Shown here piece by piece: positions 9,513-21,978 of a stretch of DNA of 64,000 bases (positions within the stretch are counted from its first letter, which is position 1; each line of letters begins with the position of its first letter). The position numbers were made by a program, and so were the translations under genes. The DNA comes from Thiohalocapsa sp. ML1. Its GTDB lineage: Bacteria; Pseudomonadota; Gammaproteobacteria; Chromatiales; Chromatiaceae. The notes below the pieces were generated by a model that was given only the letters and a program-made list of their open reading frames with translations, made no database searches and was not told the DNA's origin. The DNA lies in NCBI RefSeq assembly GCF_001469165.1, contig NZ_JABX01000035.1, forward strand, positions 1-64,000, written 5' to 3'.

Positions 9513-12500
9513 TCAGCCCGGATCGGCGGCGTCGCCGCTGGTCAGGAAAGCCACCGGAAAGCGCCGTAGCAGGTCGGCGGCGCAGAGGCGCTCCGCGCCG
9601 TCGTCCGTGAGCGCCTCCAGCCCGCCGCCCGTGAGCCGGTCCTGCCAGTGGCGGGCGGGCACGTCGATGAAGGTGGCCTCCCAGCTCGGGTGCGCGAAGG
9701 GATCGCGCCGGGCGGCCTTGCCCAGGTCCACGGTGGTGGGCCGGGGCTCGCCGACGCCGTAGCCGAGCAGCAGCGGCGCCAAGAGCCGCGGCGCCACGGC
9801 GAGCGCGGCCTGGCCCGCGTGCACCCGCGCGAAGGCGATGACATGGTTCGCAAGCGGTCCCTCGACCCCGAGCGGCACATAGTCGCCTGCGGCGAAGAGC
9901 CTTGGTGTCTCGGCCCGAACCTTGAGCGCCTGGTGGATCAGGTGCAGCTTGGCGCGCCCCTCCGGGTGCCGCCACGAGGGCGGCGTGATGGGCGCGTCGG
10001 CACTCGGCTCCGGCAGCTCCGCGAGCAGCGCCCGGCGCAGCCGGAAGTCCACCGGCCGGCGATTGTCCGGATCCACCAGGCTGAGGGTGCCGAGCTCCGT
10101 GCCCTGGTAGATGTCCGGCACGCCCGGTGCGGCGAGCCGCAGCAGCGTCAAGGTCAGGCTGTTCAGCCGGCCGAGCTGGGCGATGGGCCGCAGCAGTAGG
10201 TCGAAGTCCTCCAGAAAGGCAGCGCTGCGCTCGGGGTCCATCACCGCGTCCACGAAGCCGGCCAATGCCTCCTCGTAGGCCGGGTCCGGGTTGGTCCAGG
10301 CGGTGTGGAGCTTGGCCTCGCGCGCGGCCTTGATCATGTAGTCGCGCACGCGCGCCTGCAGGCTCGTCTGGGCGGTGCGGTCCGGCGCCGTGCCGTTCTC
10401 GGGCTCCGGCCAGACGCCGAGCAGGGTTTGGTAGAGCAGGTATTCCGCGTTTGCGTCCGGCAGCGGCCGGCCCGCCGCGTCGGCGCGATGCAGCCGGCGG
10501 TTCAAAAGCCCCCAGCGCTGCACCCGCGCGCACCAGAGCCGCGGCAGCTCCGACAGCGCGGCGAGGCGCGCGCGGACATCCTCGGAGCGCTTGCTGTCGT
10601 GCGTGGAGCCGGCGAGCATGCCGTGCGGCCAGTCGCCCAGCCGTCGCTGGCAGGCGCGGTGGAAGGTCTCGATGTCGATGCCGCAGCGCTCGGGCTCCCC
10701 GCCCACGTCATTCAGCGCCACCAGCCGATGCCAGCGGTAGAACGCCGTGTCCTCGACGCCCTTGGCCGTGACCGGCGCCGTGTATTGCTGGAACTTGAGC
10801 GCGAGGCGCAGCACGCGCTCCCGATAGCGCTCGGGCTTGCCGTCGGCAATGTCCGTCAGCAGCACGTCGCGAACAAAGTCGAGCACGCTGAGATCCGGCG
10901 CGTCGGCGCGCCGGCGCGCCTCGGAGACGGCTTTTAGCACCTGATGGCGATCGGTGTCGGAGCCGCCGCGCTCGGACAGATAGGTCCGATACACCGGGAA
11001 GCACGCGACCACCTCCAGCAGCGCGCCGCGCAGCGCCTGCAGCGTGTAGTCGCGGGTGTGCGGGTCCAGCTCCGAGATGCGCGAGAGCTCGCTCGCGAGC
11101 AGGTGCAGCTCGCTCGCGAGCATGTGCTGCATGACCATCTGCTTGGCCTGGTAGGTCTCGTCGGCAAAGCCGAGCGCGCGGCCAGTGCACTCCGTGTAGC
11201 AGTCCGCCAGCGGCTCGGCGCCGGCGGGGTCCACCAGCAGCGCATCGCACAGGGCCGCAAACTCGTAACCGGTGGTGCCGTGCACGGCCCAGTCGGCGCG
11301 CAGTTGCTCGTCGGCGGCGAGGATCTTCTCGGCCAGGAGGTACAGCGGCCGGTCGTCGTCGCGTGGCGTGCGGGTCGGCGCCAGCACCTCGGCGGCCTTT
11401 AGTTGCAGGCGCTGGAAGTAGCCCGCCGGGTCGTAGAGCCCGTCGGGGTGGTCGATGCGTAGCCCGTGGATGCAGCCCTCGCCGATCAGCGCCAACACCA
11501 GCCCATGCACGGCATCGAAGGTCTCCGGATGCTCCATGCGCAGCGCCGCCAGGTCGTTGATGTCGAAGAAGCGCCGGTAGTTGATCTCGTCGCCGGCCAC
11601 GCGCCAGTGCGCGAGCCGGTAGGCCTGCGCCTCCAGCAGCGCATGCAGCAGGCCCTTATCCGCGGAATACTCCTCGGCGCCGTTGTAGGCCTTGAGGCAG
11701 TCCTGGATGTAGCGCGCGAGGTCCGCGTCGTCGGCCACCAGCTCCGCGAGGCGCGCCTTGTGCAGCTCCTTGTCGCGGCGGCGTTCGGCCAGCGAGGCGG
11801 CGTCGAGCGCCTCGCGCCGCGGCAGATTGCCGAAGGCCGTGACCAGGCTTTCGAAGCTGGTGAGCGCCGGGCTGGCCTCGCCGCTGTCGCCTTTCAGGCG
11901 CTCGCGCAGCGCCGGCAGGCCGGGGCCGAGGATGCGCGGGTACTCACGCGGGTCAATGGGGAAGTGATGCTCGAAGTACTCGACGCGGAACCCGCCGCGG
12001 TCGAAGACGAGCTTGAGGTCGCCATGGTCCAGCACGTCGCCGTAGTGGCCGCCGAGCACGGGCACCAGCACCTTGCCGCGCAGCTCCGTCTTGAGCGGGG
12101 CCCAGTCGATATCGAAGAAGGCCGCGTGCCGGGCGGCGGGGCCGTTCTCCAGCACGTCCAGCCACCAGGCGTTGTCGGCGCCCATGATGCCGACGTGGTT
12201 CGGCACGATGTCCAGTACCTGGCCCATGCCGTGCTCGGCGAGCGCGGCGCAGAAGCGGTCGTAATCCGTGCGCTCCCCCAGCTCCGGATTGAGCTGGTCG
12301 TGTGCTACCACGTCGTAGCCGTGGGTGCTGCCGGGCCGGGCCTTGAAGTAGGGCGAGCAGTAGACGTGGCTCACGCCGAGCTCGGCGAGATAGGGCACCA
12401 GCGCCGCCGCGTCGGCAAAGCCGAAGCCCGCGTGCAACTGCAGCCGGTAGGTGGCGCGGGGGATGGTGGGCATGAGCGGCGCGGAGTCTGCGGGCGACGC

Positions 12501-14792
12501 GGCGGCCTCGGTGCCGGCCGTCTCGGGCGGCGCCGTGCCGGCGCAGGCCAGGGGCTCGTGGTCGAGGATCGGTGGCGGCTCGGCCGCACCGCCGCGCTCC
12601 CGGCGCAGCGCCGCGAGCATGCGCGCGACGGCGGGCTCCGCGAGCCAGTGCTCCAACGCCAGCGGCTGGCGCTGCTGGTAGCTCGGATAGGCCTTGCCGG
12701 CGCCGGGCAGGTTGGTCTGCTCGCGCTCGCCGAGCAGGTCTGCCACCTGCACCAGCAGCAGCCGCGCCGGCGAGCGGGCGAGATACAGCTGCACCGCGGT
12801 GACATGGGCCGGGGTCAGCTCGGGCACCGCAACGGGGTCCGTGCTCGTGTCCGCCGGCAGCAGTCCGGCGCGCTCCAGCGCGAGCAGGAGCCGCGTGCGG
12901 TCGTGGGTGCGTTGCAGCAGGCGCTCGGCGTAGTCCTCGGGGGTCGGGAACAGGCCAAGCTCGCGGCGCTGCTCCAGGTCCACGCCGGCCCAGAAGCCCG
13001 CGAGCGGCGGCAGGTCGTGCGTCGCGGCGGTGAGGAGCGCGTTGGGCTCGATGGCTTCGGGTGGCAGAAAGCCGCCGTCGGCGTCGCGCTCGAAGTACAG
13101 CACCCGCGTCGACAGGAGCCCCCAGTCCGGGATGGCCGCGCGCACCTCGTCCGGCACCGTGCCCAGGTCCTCGCCGATGATGACGCAGCGATTGCGCACG
13201 CTCTCCAGCGCGACGACGCCGAGCAGGTCCTGGAAGGGATAGCCGACGTAGGTGCCGGTGCCGCGTGGGGCGCCATCGGGCACCAGAAAGAGCCGCATCA
13301 GGCCCATCACATGATCGATCCGCAGTGCGCCTGCGTGGCGCATGCTCGCGCGCAGCTCCGCGGCGAGCGGCGCATAGGCGGCCTCGCGCAGCCGCTGCGG
13401 ATGCCAGGCCAGCACGTGCCAGTTCTGGCCTTTGGGGCTGAATTCATCCGGCGGGGCGCCGACATGCGCGGCGCTGACATAGCGCTGCGTGGCGCCCCAG
13501 CGGTCCGCGCCGTCTGGCGCGGCGCCGACGGCGAGGTCGAGCGCGAGCCCGTAGGCCATGCCGAGGGATGCCGCCCGCGCCGCGGCACCGGCGAGCTGCT
13601 GCGCCGCGAGCCATTGCAGCCAGGCGTAAAACTCGACCCGCGCGGGCTCTTCGCGGGCGAAGGCTTGCACGGCGGGCGAGTACGGGTCCCGATACTCGGC
13701 GGGCCAGGCATCGAAGCCGCCGCCGTCGGCGTCCATGCGCTGCGCGTTCAGATGCTCGGCCAGCGCCTGGAACAGCGCAAAGCGCGCGAGCGAGTCGCCC
13801 TCGGACGCCAGGAACACGCGGAAGTCCTGCGCGCGCTCGCTGTCGTTGGCGAGGTGCTCGGCCTCGAAGTGACGGAACAGCCGTTTCAGCACGTCGAGCT
13901 TGGCGGCGGCGACGCCGGCATAGTCGATGCGCGGGCTGCCGCGCAGCGCCCGCAGCCCGGCCTGGAAGGCGTCGCCGTCCACGTACTCGCGCGCCGGCTC
14001 GCTCTCGAACAGCTCCGGCAGCGCCTCGACGTCGATGAACAGCGGGTTCAGATAGCGCCGGCTCGCCGGGCCGTAGGGGTCGGCCCGCTCCGGGCGGGTC
14101 AGGAACAGCGCGTGCAGCGGGTTCAGCGCCACCATGCCGGCGCCGGCCGCGGCGGCGACCTCCACCAGCCGGGTCAGGTCCGTGAAGTCGCCGATGCCCC
14201 AGTTGCGCGCTGAGCGCACCGCGGGCAGCGGCGTCACCAGGCCCCAGGTCTTTGCCGGCACGCGCGGCGGCTGCCAACACTGGCGCGGCGCGACGATGAG
14301 GGTGGTGGCGGCCACGGCCTCGCCGGCCGGGTCGCCCGGACAGAGCCGGAGCCGGTGATAGCCGAGCTCGGCCGGCGGCGACACCGAGAAGCTGCGGCGG
14401 CGCCAGCGCACGCCGTTCATCTCGCGCTCCGCCGCCACCGGCAGTGCGCTGAGGTCGATGGGGCCGACGTGCTCGCGGCCGTCTTCTTCGGTCAGTACGA
14501 AGCACCAGCGTGCGGCATCGGCCGTGTCCGGCAGCGTCAGCGTCAGCGTCGGCGCCGGGTCGCCCTGGCGGTGCACCAGCACCGGCGGCAACGGGCGGCT
14601 CCACTCGGCCTCGATGGCCGCCGCGAAGCTCTCGGCCTCGGTTTCCGGGTCGCCGGCCGGGACGCCCAGGGCGCGGAGCAGCGCGCGGCGGGTGGCGTCG
14701 TCGGTCTGGCGCTCCTGGCCGGCGAAGTCTCGGTACGTGGCCGCGATACCGAAGTGCCGGCAGAGTCGGTCCAGCTCGGGTGTGGGGTCCAT
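9513..14792 (-). CDS. malQ-treY: Fused 4-alpha-glucanotransferase / maltooligosyltrehalose synthase
   Basis: 1759 residues in one frame. Residues about 1-735 are MalQ (amylomaltase, GH77): nucleophile Asp in RIDHVMG near 491, Glu in GEDLGT near 540 and Asp in THDLP near 592. After a linker, residues from about 774 are TreY (GH13): PRATYRLQLHAGFGF, then DIVPNHVG, GLRIDHPDGLYDP (nucleophile near 1113), LLAEKIL (acid near 1154) and STHDSKRSEDV (near 1398). All catalytic residues are visible in both halves. MalQ shuffles alpha-1,4-glucan chains; TreY converts the reducing end of a maltodextrin to an alpha,alpha-1,1 linkage, and TreZ then releases trehalose. This domain fusion is known in other proteobacteria. 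The ATG begins one base after the treZ stop (TGA C ATG), so the two genes are translationally coupled. An internal ATG at the TreY boundary could in principle give a separate TreY. Confidence 0.93.
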   Translation of the reverse strand: MDPTPELDRLCRHFGIAATYRDFAGQERQTDDATRRALLRALGVPAGDPETEAESFAAAIEAEWSRPLPPVLVHRQGDPAPTLTLTLPDTADAARWCFVLTEEDGREHVGPIDLSALPVAAEREMNGVRWRRRSFSVSPPAELGYHRLRLCPGDPAGEAVAATTLIVAPRQCWQPPRVPAKTWGLVTPLPAVRSARNWGIGDFTDLTRLVEVAAAAGAGMVALNPLHALFLTRPERADPYGPASRRYLNPLFIDVEALPELFESEPAREYVDGDAFQAGLRALRGSPRIDYAGVAAAKLDVLKRLFRHFEAEHLANDSERAQDFRVFLASEGDSLARFALFQALAEHLNAQRMDADGGGFDAWPAEYRDPYSPAVQAFAREEPARVEFYAWLQWLAAQQLAGAAARAASLGMAYGLALDLAVGAAPDGADRWGATQRYVSAAHVGAPPDEFSPKGQNWHVLAWHPQRLREAAYAPLAAELRASMRHAGALRIDHVMGLMRLFLVPDGAPRGTGTYVGYPFQDLLGVVALESVRNRCVIIGEDLGTVPDEVRAAIPDWGLLSTRVLYFERDADGGFLPPEAIEPNALLTAATHDLPPLAGFWAGVDLEQRRELGLFPTPEDYAERLLQRTHDRTRLLLALERAGLLPADTSTDPVAVPELTPAHVTAVQLYLARSPARLLLVQVADLLGEREQTNLPGAGKAYPSYQQRQPLALEHWLAEPAVARMLAALRRERGGAAEPPPILDHEPLACAGTAPPETAGTEAAASPADSAPLMPTIPRATYRLQLHAGFGFADAAALVPYLAELGVSHVYCSPYFKARPGSTHGYDVVAHDQLNPELGERTDYDRFCAALAEHGMGQVLDIVPNHVGIMGADNAWWLDVLENGPAARHAAFFDIDWAPLKTELRGKVLVPVLGGHYGDVLDHGDLKLVFDRGGFRVEYFEHHFPIDPREYPRILGPGLPALRERLKGDSGEASPALTSFESLVTAFGNLPRREALDAASLAERRRDKELHKARLAELVADDADLARYIQDCLKAYNGAEEYSADKGLLHALLEAQAYRLAHWRVAGDEINYRRFFDINDLAALRMEHPETFDAVHGLVLALIGEGCIHGLRIDHPDGLYDPAGYFQRLQLKAAEVLAPTRTPRDDDRPLYLLAEKILAADEQLRADWAVHGTTGYEFAALCDALLVDPAGAEPLADCYTECTGRALGFADETYQAKQMVMQHMLASELHLLASELSRISELDPHTRDYTLQALRGALLEVVACFPVYRTYLSERGGSDTDRHQVLKAVSEARRRADAPDLSVLDFVRDVLLTDIADGKPERYRERVLRLALKFQQYTAPVTAKGVEDTAFYRWHRLVALNDVGGEPERCGIDIETFHRACQRRLGDWPHGMLAGSTHDSKRSEDVRARLAALSELPRLWCARVQRWGLLNRRLHRADAAGRPLPDANAEYLLYQTLLGVWPEPENGTAPDRTAQTSLQARVRDYMIKAAREAKLHTAWTNPDPAYEEALAGFVDAVMDPERSAAFLEDFDLLLRPIAQLGRLNSLTLTLLRLAAPGVPDIYQGTELGTLSLVDPDNRRPVDFRLRRALLAELPEPSADAPITPPSWRHPEGRAKLHLIHQALKVRAETPRLFAAGDYVPLGVEGPLANHVIAFARVHAGQAALAVAPRLLAPLLLGYGVGEPRPTTVDLGKAARRDPFAHPSWEATFIDVPARHWQDRLTGGGLEALTDDGAERLCAADLLRRFPVAFLTSGDAADPG

Positions 14793-14793
14793 G

Positions 14794-16734
14794 TCAGCCG
14801 GCTTGCTCAGGTTCCGGGGTTGCCGCGGAGGCCGCGGAGGCCGCGGAGGCCGCCGGGGTCAGATACCAGGCGACGCCCCAGGGCGGCAGCCGGCCGGCGG
14901 CGAGGGCCGACTCGGCGGTGGCGGGCTCCATGTGCAGGCGGTCGGTCGGGGCGAGCGCGGCCAGCGGCGTGGCGAGCGCTGCGTCTGCCAGCTCGCGCTC
15001 GCCGAGATTGGCGAAGAGCTGCAGGGTGGCGCCGTCGCCGAGCTGCCAGCGCACGCTGAGCCCCGTCTCGCCGATGACAACGGCGGTGCCGGACGCGCCG
15101 CCCATGCCGACGAGGCGTGGCACGATCTCGGTGCGGCGCAGGGCCAGGAGCCGGCGGTGGAAGCTGCGCCAGGCGCGATGCTCTGGCTGGTCCAGATCGG
15201 ACCAGTCGAGCCGTGAGCGGGCGAAGGTCGCGGGGGCGTTCGGGTCCGGGATGGCCTGCTGCGCGGCCTCGTCGGCGAAGCGCAGAAAGCGCGAGAACTC
15301 CCGCCGGCGTCCCGCGGTGACGGCCTCGGCGAGGTCCGGGCCGAAGTCGCAGAAGAATAGGAACGGGCTGTCCGCGGCCACCTCCTGGCCCATGAACAGG
15401 AGCGGCGGCGACGGCGCGAGCAGCAGCACGGCGGTGGCCGCACGCACCGCCTCCGGGCGGGTGAGCTGGGGCAACCGCTCGCCGAAGGCGCGGTTGCCGA
15501 CTTGGTCGTGGTTCTGGAGCAGATTCACGACGGCCGTGGGCGGCAGCAGGCGGCTCGGCTCGCCGCGCGGCTCGCCATGGCGAAAACCCGACGCCTCGCC
15601 CTGGTACGCAAAGCCCTCCGCCAGGCAGCGGCCGAGCGACCGGGCCGGCGCCTCGGCGTAATCGGCGTAGTAGCCGTCGCGCTCGCCCGTCAGCAGCACG
15701 TGGGCGGCGTGATGAAAATCATCGTTCCACTGCGCGGCATAGCGGCCGGGGGAGCGGGCGTCGCCCTTGAGGCGGTGCGCCTCGTTGGCGTCGTTCTCAA
15801 GCACCAGGTGCACGCGGCGCTGCTGGCCGGGACCGGCCTCCACGGCCCGGGCCAGATCGGTGAGGATGTGCGTGGGCGAGTCATCGGCGATGGCGTGCAC
15901 GGCGTCGAGCCGGAGCCCATCGAGCCGGTATTCCTCGATCCAGTACAGCGCGTTCTGGATGAAGAAGTCGCGCACCGTCGGGCTGCCGTCGCCATCGAAA
16001 TTGATGCCGTCGCCCCAGGGCGTCTGGTGGCGGTCGGTGAAGAACTGCGGCGCGTAGAGGTGCAGGTAGTTCCCCTCAGGCCCGAAGTGGTTGTAGACGA
16101 CGTCGAGCAGGACCATGAGCCCGAGGGCGTGGGCCTGCTCGACAAAGGCCTTCAGATCTTCCGGGCGGCCGTAGCTCGCGGCCGGGGCAAAGGGCAGCAC
16201 GCCGTCGTAGCCCCAGTTGCGACGGCCCGGGAAGGCCGCCACCGGCATCAGCTCCACCGCCGTGACGCCCAGGTCAGCGAGCTGCTGCAAGCGCCGCGCG
16301 GCGCCCGCGAAGCTGCCCTCGCGCGAGAAGCAGCCGACGTGCAGCTCGTAGATCACGGCCGTCTGCCATGGCATGCCGCGCCAGTCGGAGCCGGGGCCGG
16401 TCTGGTGCCAGCAGAAGGCGGTCGGGTCAATGACCTCGCTGGGGCCGTGCACGCCCTCGGGCTGGAAGCGCGACGCCGGGTCCGGCAGCGGCAGACGGCC
16501 GTCGCTCTGGGCGCCCGTGACGCGGTAGCCGTAGCGGCTGCCGGGGCCGGCGGCCTCGGTGGTGAGCTCGAACCAGCCGTTGCCGGCTGGCGTCAGGTCC
16601 AGCAGGTGCGGCTCGGCGTCGCCGTTGCTGATCTCCACCGCCACGCGCTCCGCGGCCGGCGCCCAGAGCCGAAAGCGCACGGCGCCGTCGTCGAGCTCGG
16701 CACCGAAGGGCATGCGGTGGCGGCTCGTGCTCAA
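14794..16734 (-). CDS. treZ: Malto-oligosyltrehalose trehalohydrolase
   Basis: GH13 enzyme that cleaves trehalose from maltooligosyltrehalose made by TreY. Order seen: N-terminal glycogen-branching-like domain (FGAELDDGAVRFRLWAPAAE), barrel with NWGYDGVLPFAP, VVYNHFGPEGNYL, DGLRLDAVHAI (nucleophile near 276), LVLENDANEA (acid near 311) and NHDQVGNRAFGERL (near 407). I start it at TTG 16734 because GGAGG at 16741-16745 lies 6 nt upstream, giving 646 residues; ATG 16713 (639 residues) has no clear Shine-Dalgarno but is the alternative. The frame stays open to 17262 without family similarity, and I reject that extension. The C-terminus has an AAS triplet run from a 9-bp repeat. It is the first gene of a treZ-malQ/treY operon. 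Confidence 0.92.
   Translation of the reverse strand: MSTSRHRMPFGAELDDGAVRFRLWAPAAERVAVEISNGDAEPHLLDLTPAGNGWFELTTEAAGPGSRYGYRVTGAQSDGRLPLPDPASRFQPEGVHGPSEVIDPTAFCWHQTGPGSDWRGMPWQTAVIYELHVGCFSREGSFAGAARRLQQLADLGVTAVELMPVAAFPGRRNWGYDGVLPFAPAASYGRPEDLKAFVEQAHALGLMVLLDVVYNHFGPEGNYLHLYAPQFFTDRHQTPWGDGINFDGDGSPTVRDFFIQNALYWIEEYRLDGLRLDAVHAIADDSPTHILTDLARAVEAGPGQQRRVHLVLENDANEAHRLKGDARSPGRYAAQWNDDFHHAAHVLLTGERDGYYADYAEAPARSLGRCLAEGFAYQGEASGFRHGEPRGEPSRLLPPTAVVNLLQNHDQVGNRAFGERLPQLTRPEAVRAATAVLLLAPSPPLLFMGQEVAADSPFLFFCDFGPDLAEAVTAGRRREFSRFLRFADEAAQQAIPDPNAPATFARSRLDWSDLDQPEHRAWRSFHRRLLALRRTEIVPRLVGMGGASGTAVVIGETGLSVRWQLGDGATLQLFANLGERELADAALATPLAALAPTDRLHMEPATAESALAAGRLPPWGVAWYLTPAASAASAASAATPEPEQAG
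14818..14858 (-). repeat. 9-bp tandem repeat inside treZ 3' end
   Basis: About four copies of CGCGGAGGC encode an AAS-repeat at the TreZ C-terminus. The length is a multiple of three, so copy-number change would not break the frame. Confidence 0.8.
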
Positions 16735-17318
16735 CGGGCGCCTCCGCGGGCCGACGCCGCCGCTTCGCGTCTGCGCGCTCGCCCGCTCGTGCCGGGTGTC
16801 CGGATCGAAATCGGAATCGAGGTCGTCGTGGCTCGCGGCTGCATGCGTTGCTCGGTCTGCGCTGGGGTTGCCATCCAAAGCGCGGATGCAGATGCCATAC
16901 CAGCGCGCCGTCGGGGCGCCGCGCGAGCGGCTCCCGCGGCTTGCCCGGTCCGTGCCAGCCGCCGCCACGATCCACGCGCGCTCGCACATCATCCCGACGG
17001 GTGTTTTGCGCCAAACGCTGGTGCATATCCACCGCCGCAACGGCGCGGTGCCCCTACCCGTGGGAGCGGCTTCAGCCGCGATCCGCCAAGCCGAGCGCCA
17101 AGCGGCGTCGCGCTCGCGCGCCCGCGGCATTGCCGGACGCGCGCAAGGCTCTGGTCCGACGCGGGCAGGCGCTTGCCGGACGCTGGCAAGGCTCTTGCGA
17201 CGAGCAAATTCAGCAGCAGTGGCGATGCCAACGGCGACCCGGCCGTCGGCACGGTGCGTCACTCATCCCCCGAACGACCGAACGACCGAAGGAGAGTACA
17301 CCAGGCGGAGATACCACT
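16735..17318. other. 584-bp divergent intergenic region between treZ and a small secreted-protein gene
   Basis: Must hold promoters for both directions, but I see no convincing -35/-10 pair. It contains a degenerate hexamer run of ATCGAAATCGG type near 16803-16825 and direct repeats around GACCGAACGACCGAA (17275-17289). I see no credible gene. Confidence 0.5.
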
Positions 17319-17702
17319 ATGGGAGACAACAGCATGCGACGCAAAGACCTGCTCCTCATGACCTGCCTGCTCGGCAGCAGCGCCGTCCTGCTCGGCCAAG
17401 GGGCCATCGCCCAAGTCGCCGAGCCCGGCCCTGAGAGCGCCATCGACCCGGTGGAGAAGTACCCCGGCTTCGCCGAGGGCAACCCGGACCTCATCGACAC
17501 CCGCGGCAACGGCATTCCCTACGAGGGGCCGCCGGCCACCGAGCAGCAGGTCGGCACCGACGATGTCGAGCGCTATCCGGACCCGGTCGCCGAGGACAAC
17601 CCGGACCTTGGCCCGAACGTGCCCGACAGCCCGCCACCGTACAGCGACGAAACCGACGTGCACGGCGCCTTCGATGAGGGCAATCCGGACCTGAGCCGGT
17701 GA
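17319..17702 (+). CDS. Small exported protein with three NPDL repeats
   Basis: 127 residues. ATG 17319 has GGAG at 17307-17310; a second in-frame ATG at 17334 (MRRKDLLLM) would also give a signal peptide. A hydrophobic segment ends GQGAIA before QVAEP, a likely signal-peptidase I site. The mature part has three related blocks: YPGFAEGNPDLID, YPDPVAEDNPDLGP and HGAFDEGNPDLSR, linked by Pro-rich acidic sequence with no cysteines. It is predicted periplasmic and probably disordered or only lightly structured. I do not recognise the family. It lies alone between divergent treZ and treS-mak and is followed directly by CTAG heptamer repeats. Confidence 0.7.
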   Translation: MGDNSMRRKDLLLMTCLLGSSAVLLGQGAIAQVAEPGPESAIDPVEKYPGFAEGNPDLIDTRGNGIPYEGPPATEQQVGTDDVERYPDPVAEDNPDLGPNVPDSPPPYSDETDVHGAFDEGNPDLSR

Positions 17703-17717
17703 GGAAGGGGCGAGGGG

Positions 17718-17759
17718 CTAGCACCTAGCCCCTAGCACCTAGCACCTAGCACCTAGCAC
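17718..17759 (+). repeat. Heptamer array, six CTAGCAC-type units
   Basis: Six consecutive 7-bp units (CTAGCAC, with one CTAGCCC) at 17718-17759, directly before the left end of the dispersed element. Confidence 0.9.
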
Positions 17760-17953
17760 CTGGATTGCTTGACAGCGCCAAATGCTTGCAGATGAGTCAA
17801 GTTTCACGACGACAAGGCGCTTGCAGGCAAAAGGGCCGAGGGCCAAGGGAGCCCTCCTCGGCCCTCGGCCCTCGGCCCTTGGTTCATCTGCGGCGACGAC
17901 CGGATTGCGCAAGAAAGCGCTCCGCGTCCTGGTCGGTCTGAGGCTCTGCCTTC
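17760..17953 (+). repeat. Dispersed ~190-bp element, most complete copy
   Basis: Begins CTGGATTGCTTGACAGCGCC, then CTTGCAGATGAGTCAAGTTT, GGCGCTTGCAGGCAAAAG, a GGGCCGAGGGCC / TCGGCCC hairpin core, CATCTGCGGCGACGACCG and GGTCTGAGGCTCTGCC. It is bounded on both sides by CTAG heptamer arrays. The same order of blocks is found at 46725-46912 and, reversed, at 9320-9512. Confidence 0.85.
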
Positions 17954-17988
17954 CTAGCCCCTAGCCCCTAGCACCTAGTACCTGTCCA
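17954..17988 (+). repeat. CTAG heptamers forming the immediate leader of treS-mak
   Basis: CTAGCCC, CTAGCCC, CTAGCAC, CTAGTAC at 17954-17981, ending 7 nt before the ATG at 17989. They occupy the ribosome-binding region, and no purine-rich Shine-Dalgarno is visible. Confidence 0.85.
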
Positions 17989-21495
<3,507 letters not shown>

Positions 21496-21561
21496 GCGTT
21501 TGAACGCGCCGCGGGAGAGGTTCAAGATGCCAGGCTTCTTGTCCCACTCCGGTTTCGCCTG

Positions 21562-21951
21562 ATGCACCGCACTCTCTTCGCCATTGCAACCACCTTTGGG
21601 CTCGCCGCCGTGCTGCTCGGTGCCTTCGGCGCGCACGGGCTCGAAGGCCAGGTGAGTGCCGAGCGCCTGACGGTCTGGGAGACCGGCGCGCATTACCTCG
21701 GCTGGCATGCGACGACGCTGCTGGTGATCGCGCTCTTGGGCGTGGAGCGTCTCGGCCCGCCGGCGCGCATCGCGGGTTGGATCATGGCCGGTGGTGCCGC
21801 GCTGTTCAGCGGCAGCCTGTTCCTGCTGGTGCTGACGGACACCCCGGCGCTCGGCGCCATCACGCCCTTCGGCGGCCTTGCGCTGGCCGCGAGCTGGGGG
21901 CTCCTGCTGTTCGCCGCGGTACGCGGAACCGGGCCGACCCGCTGCGGCTGA
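21562..21951 (+). CDS. DUF423 (YgdD-like) small membrane protein
   Basis: 129 residues with about four hydrophobic segments. Family signatures are LGAFGAHGL near the N-terminus, the HYLGWHA region, and GSLFLLVLTD followed by LGAITPFGGLAL. Members are inner-membrane proteins of unknown function. The start lacks an obvious Shine-Dalgarno. rsmE follows after 27 bp in the same direction, so the two may be cotranscribed. Confidence 0.88.
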   Translation: MHRTLFAIATTFGLAAVLLGAFGAHGLEGQVSAERLTVWETGAHYLGWHATTLLVIALLGVERLGPPARIAGWIMAGGAALFSGSLFLLVLTDTPALGAITPFGGLALAASWGLLLFAAVRGTGPTRCG

Positions 21952-21978
21952 ACGGTCGGCCGACTGCCCGACACCGCC

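Noticed and set aside
11466-14213. 915-codon plus-strand frame opposite malQ-treY
   Set aside because: Shadow of a gene whose catalytic residues are all accounted for.
16735-17262. N-terminal extension of TreZ to 17262
   Set aside because: Not family-like; a GGAGG-TTG start at 16734 fits the normal TreZ N-terminus.
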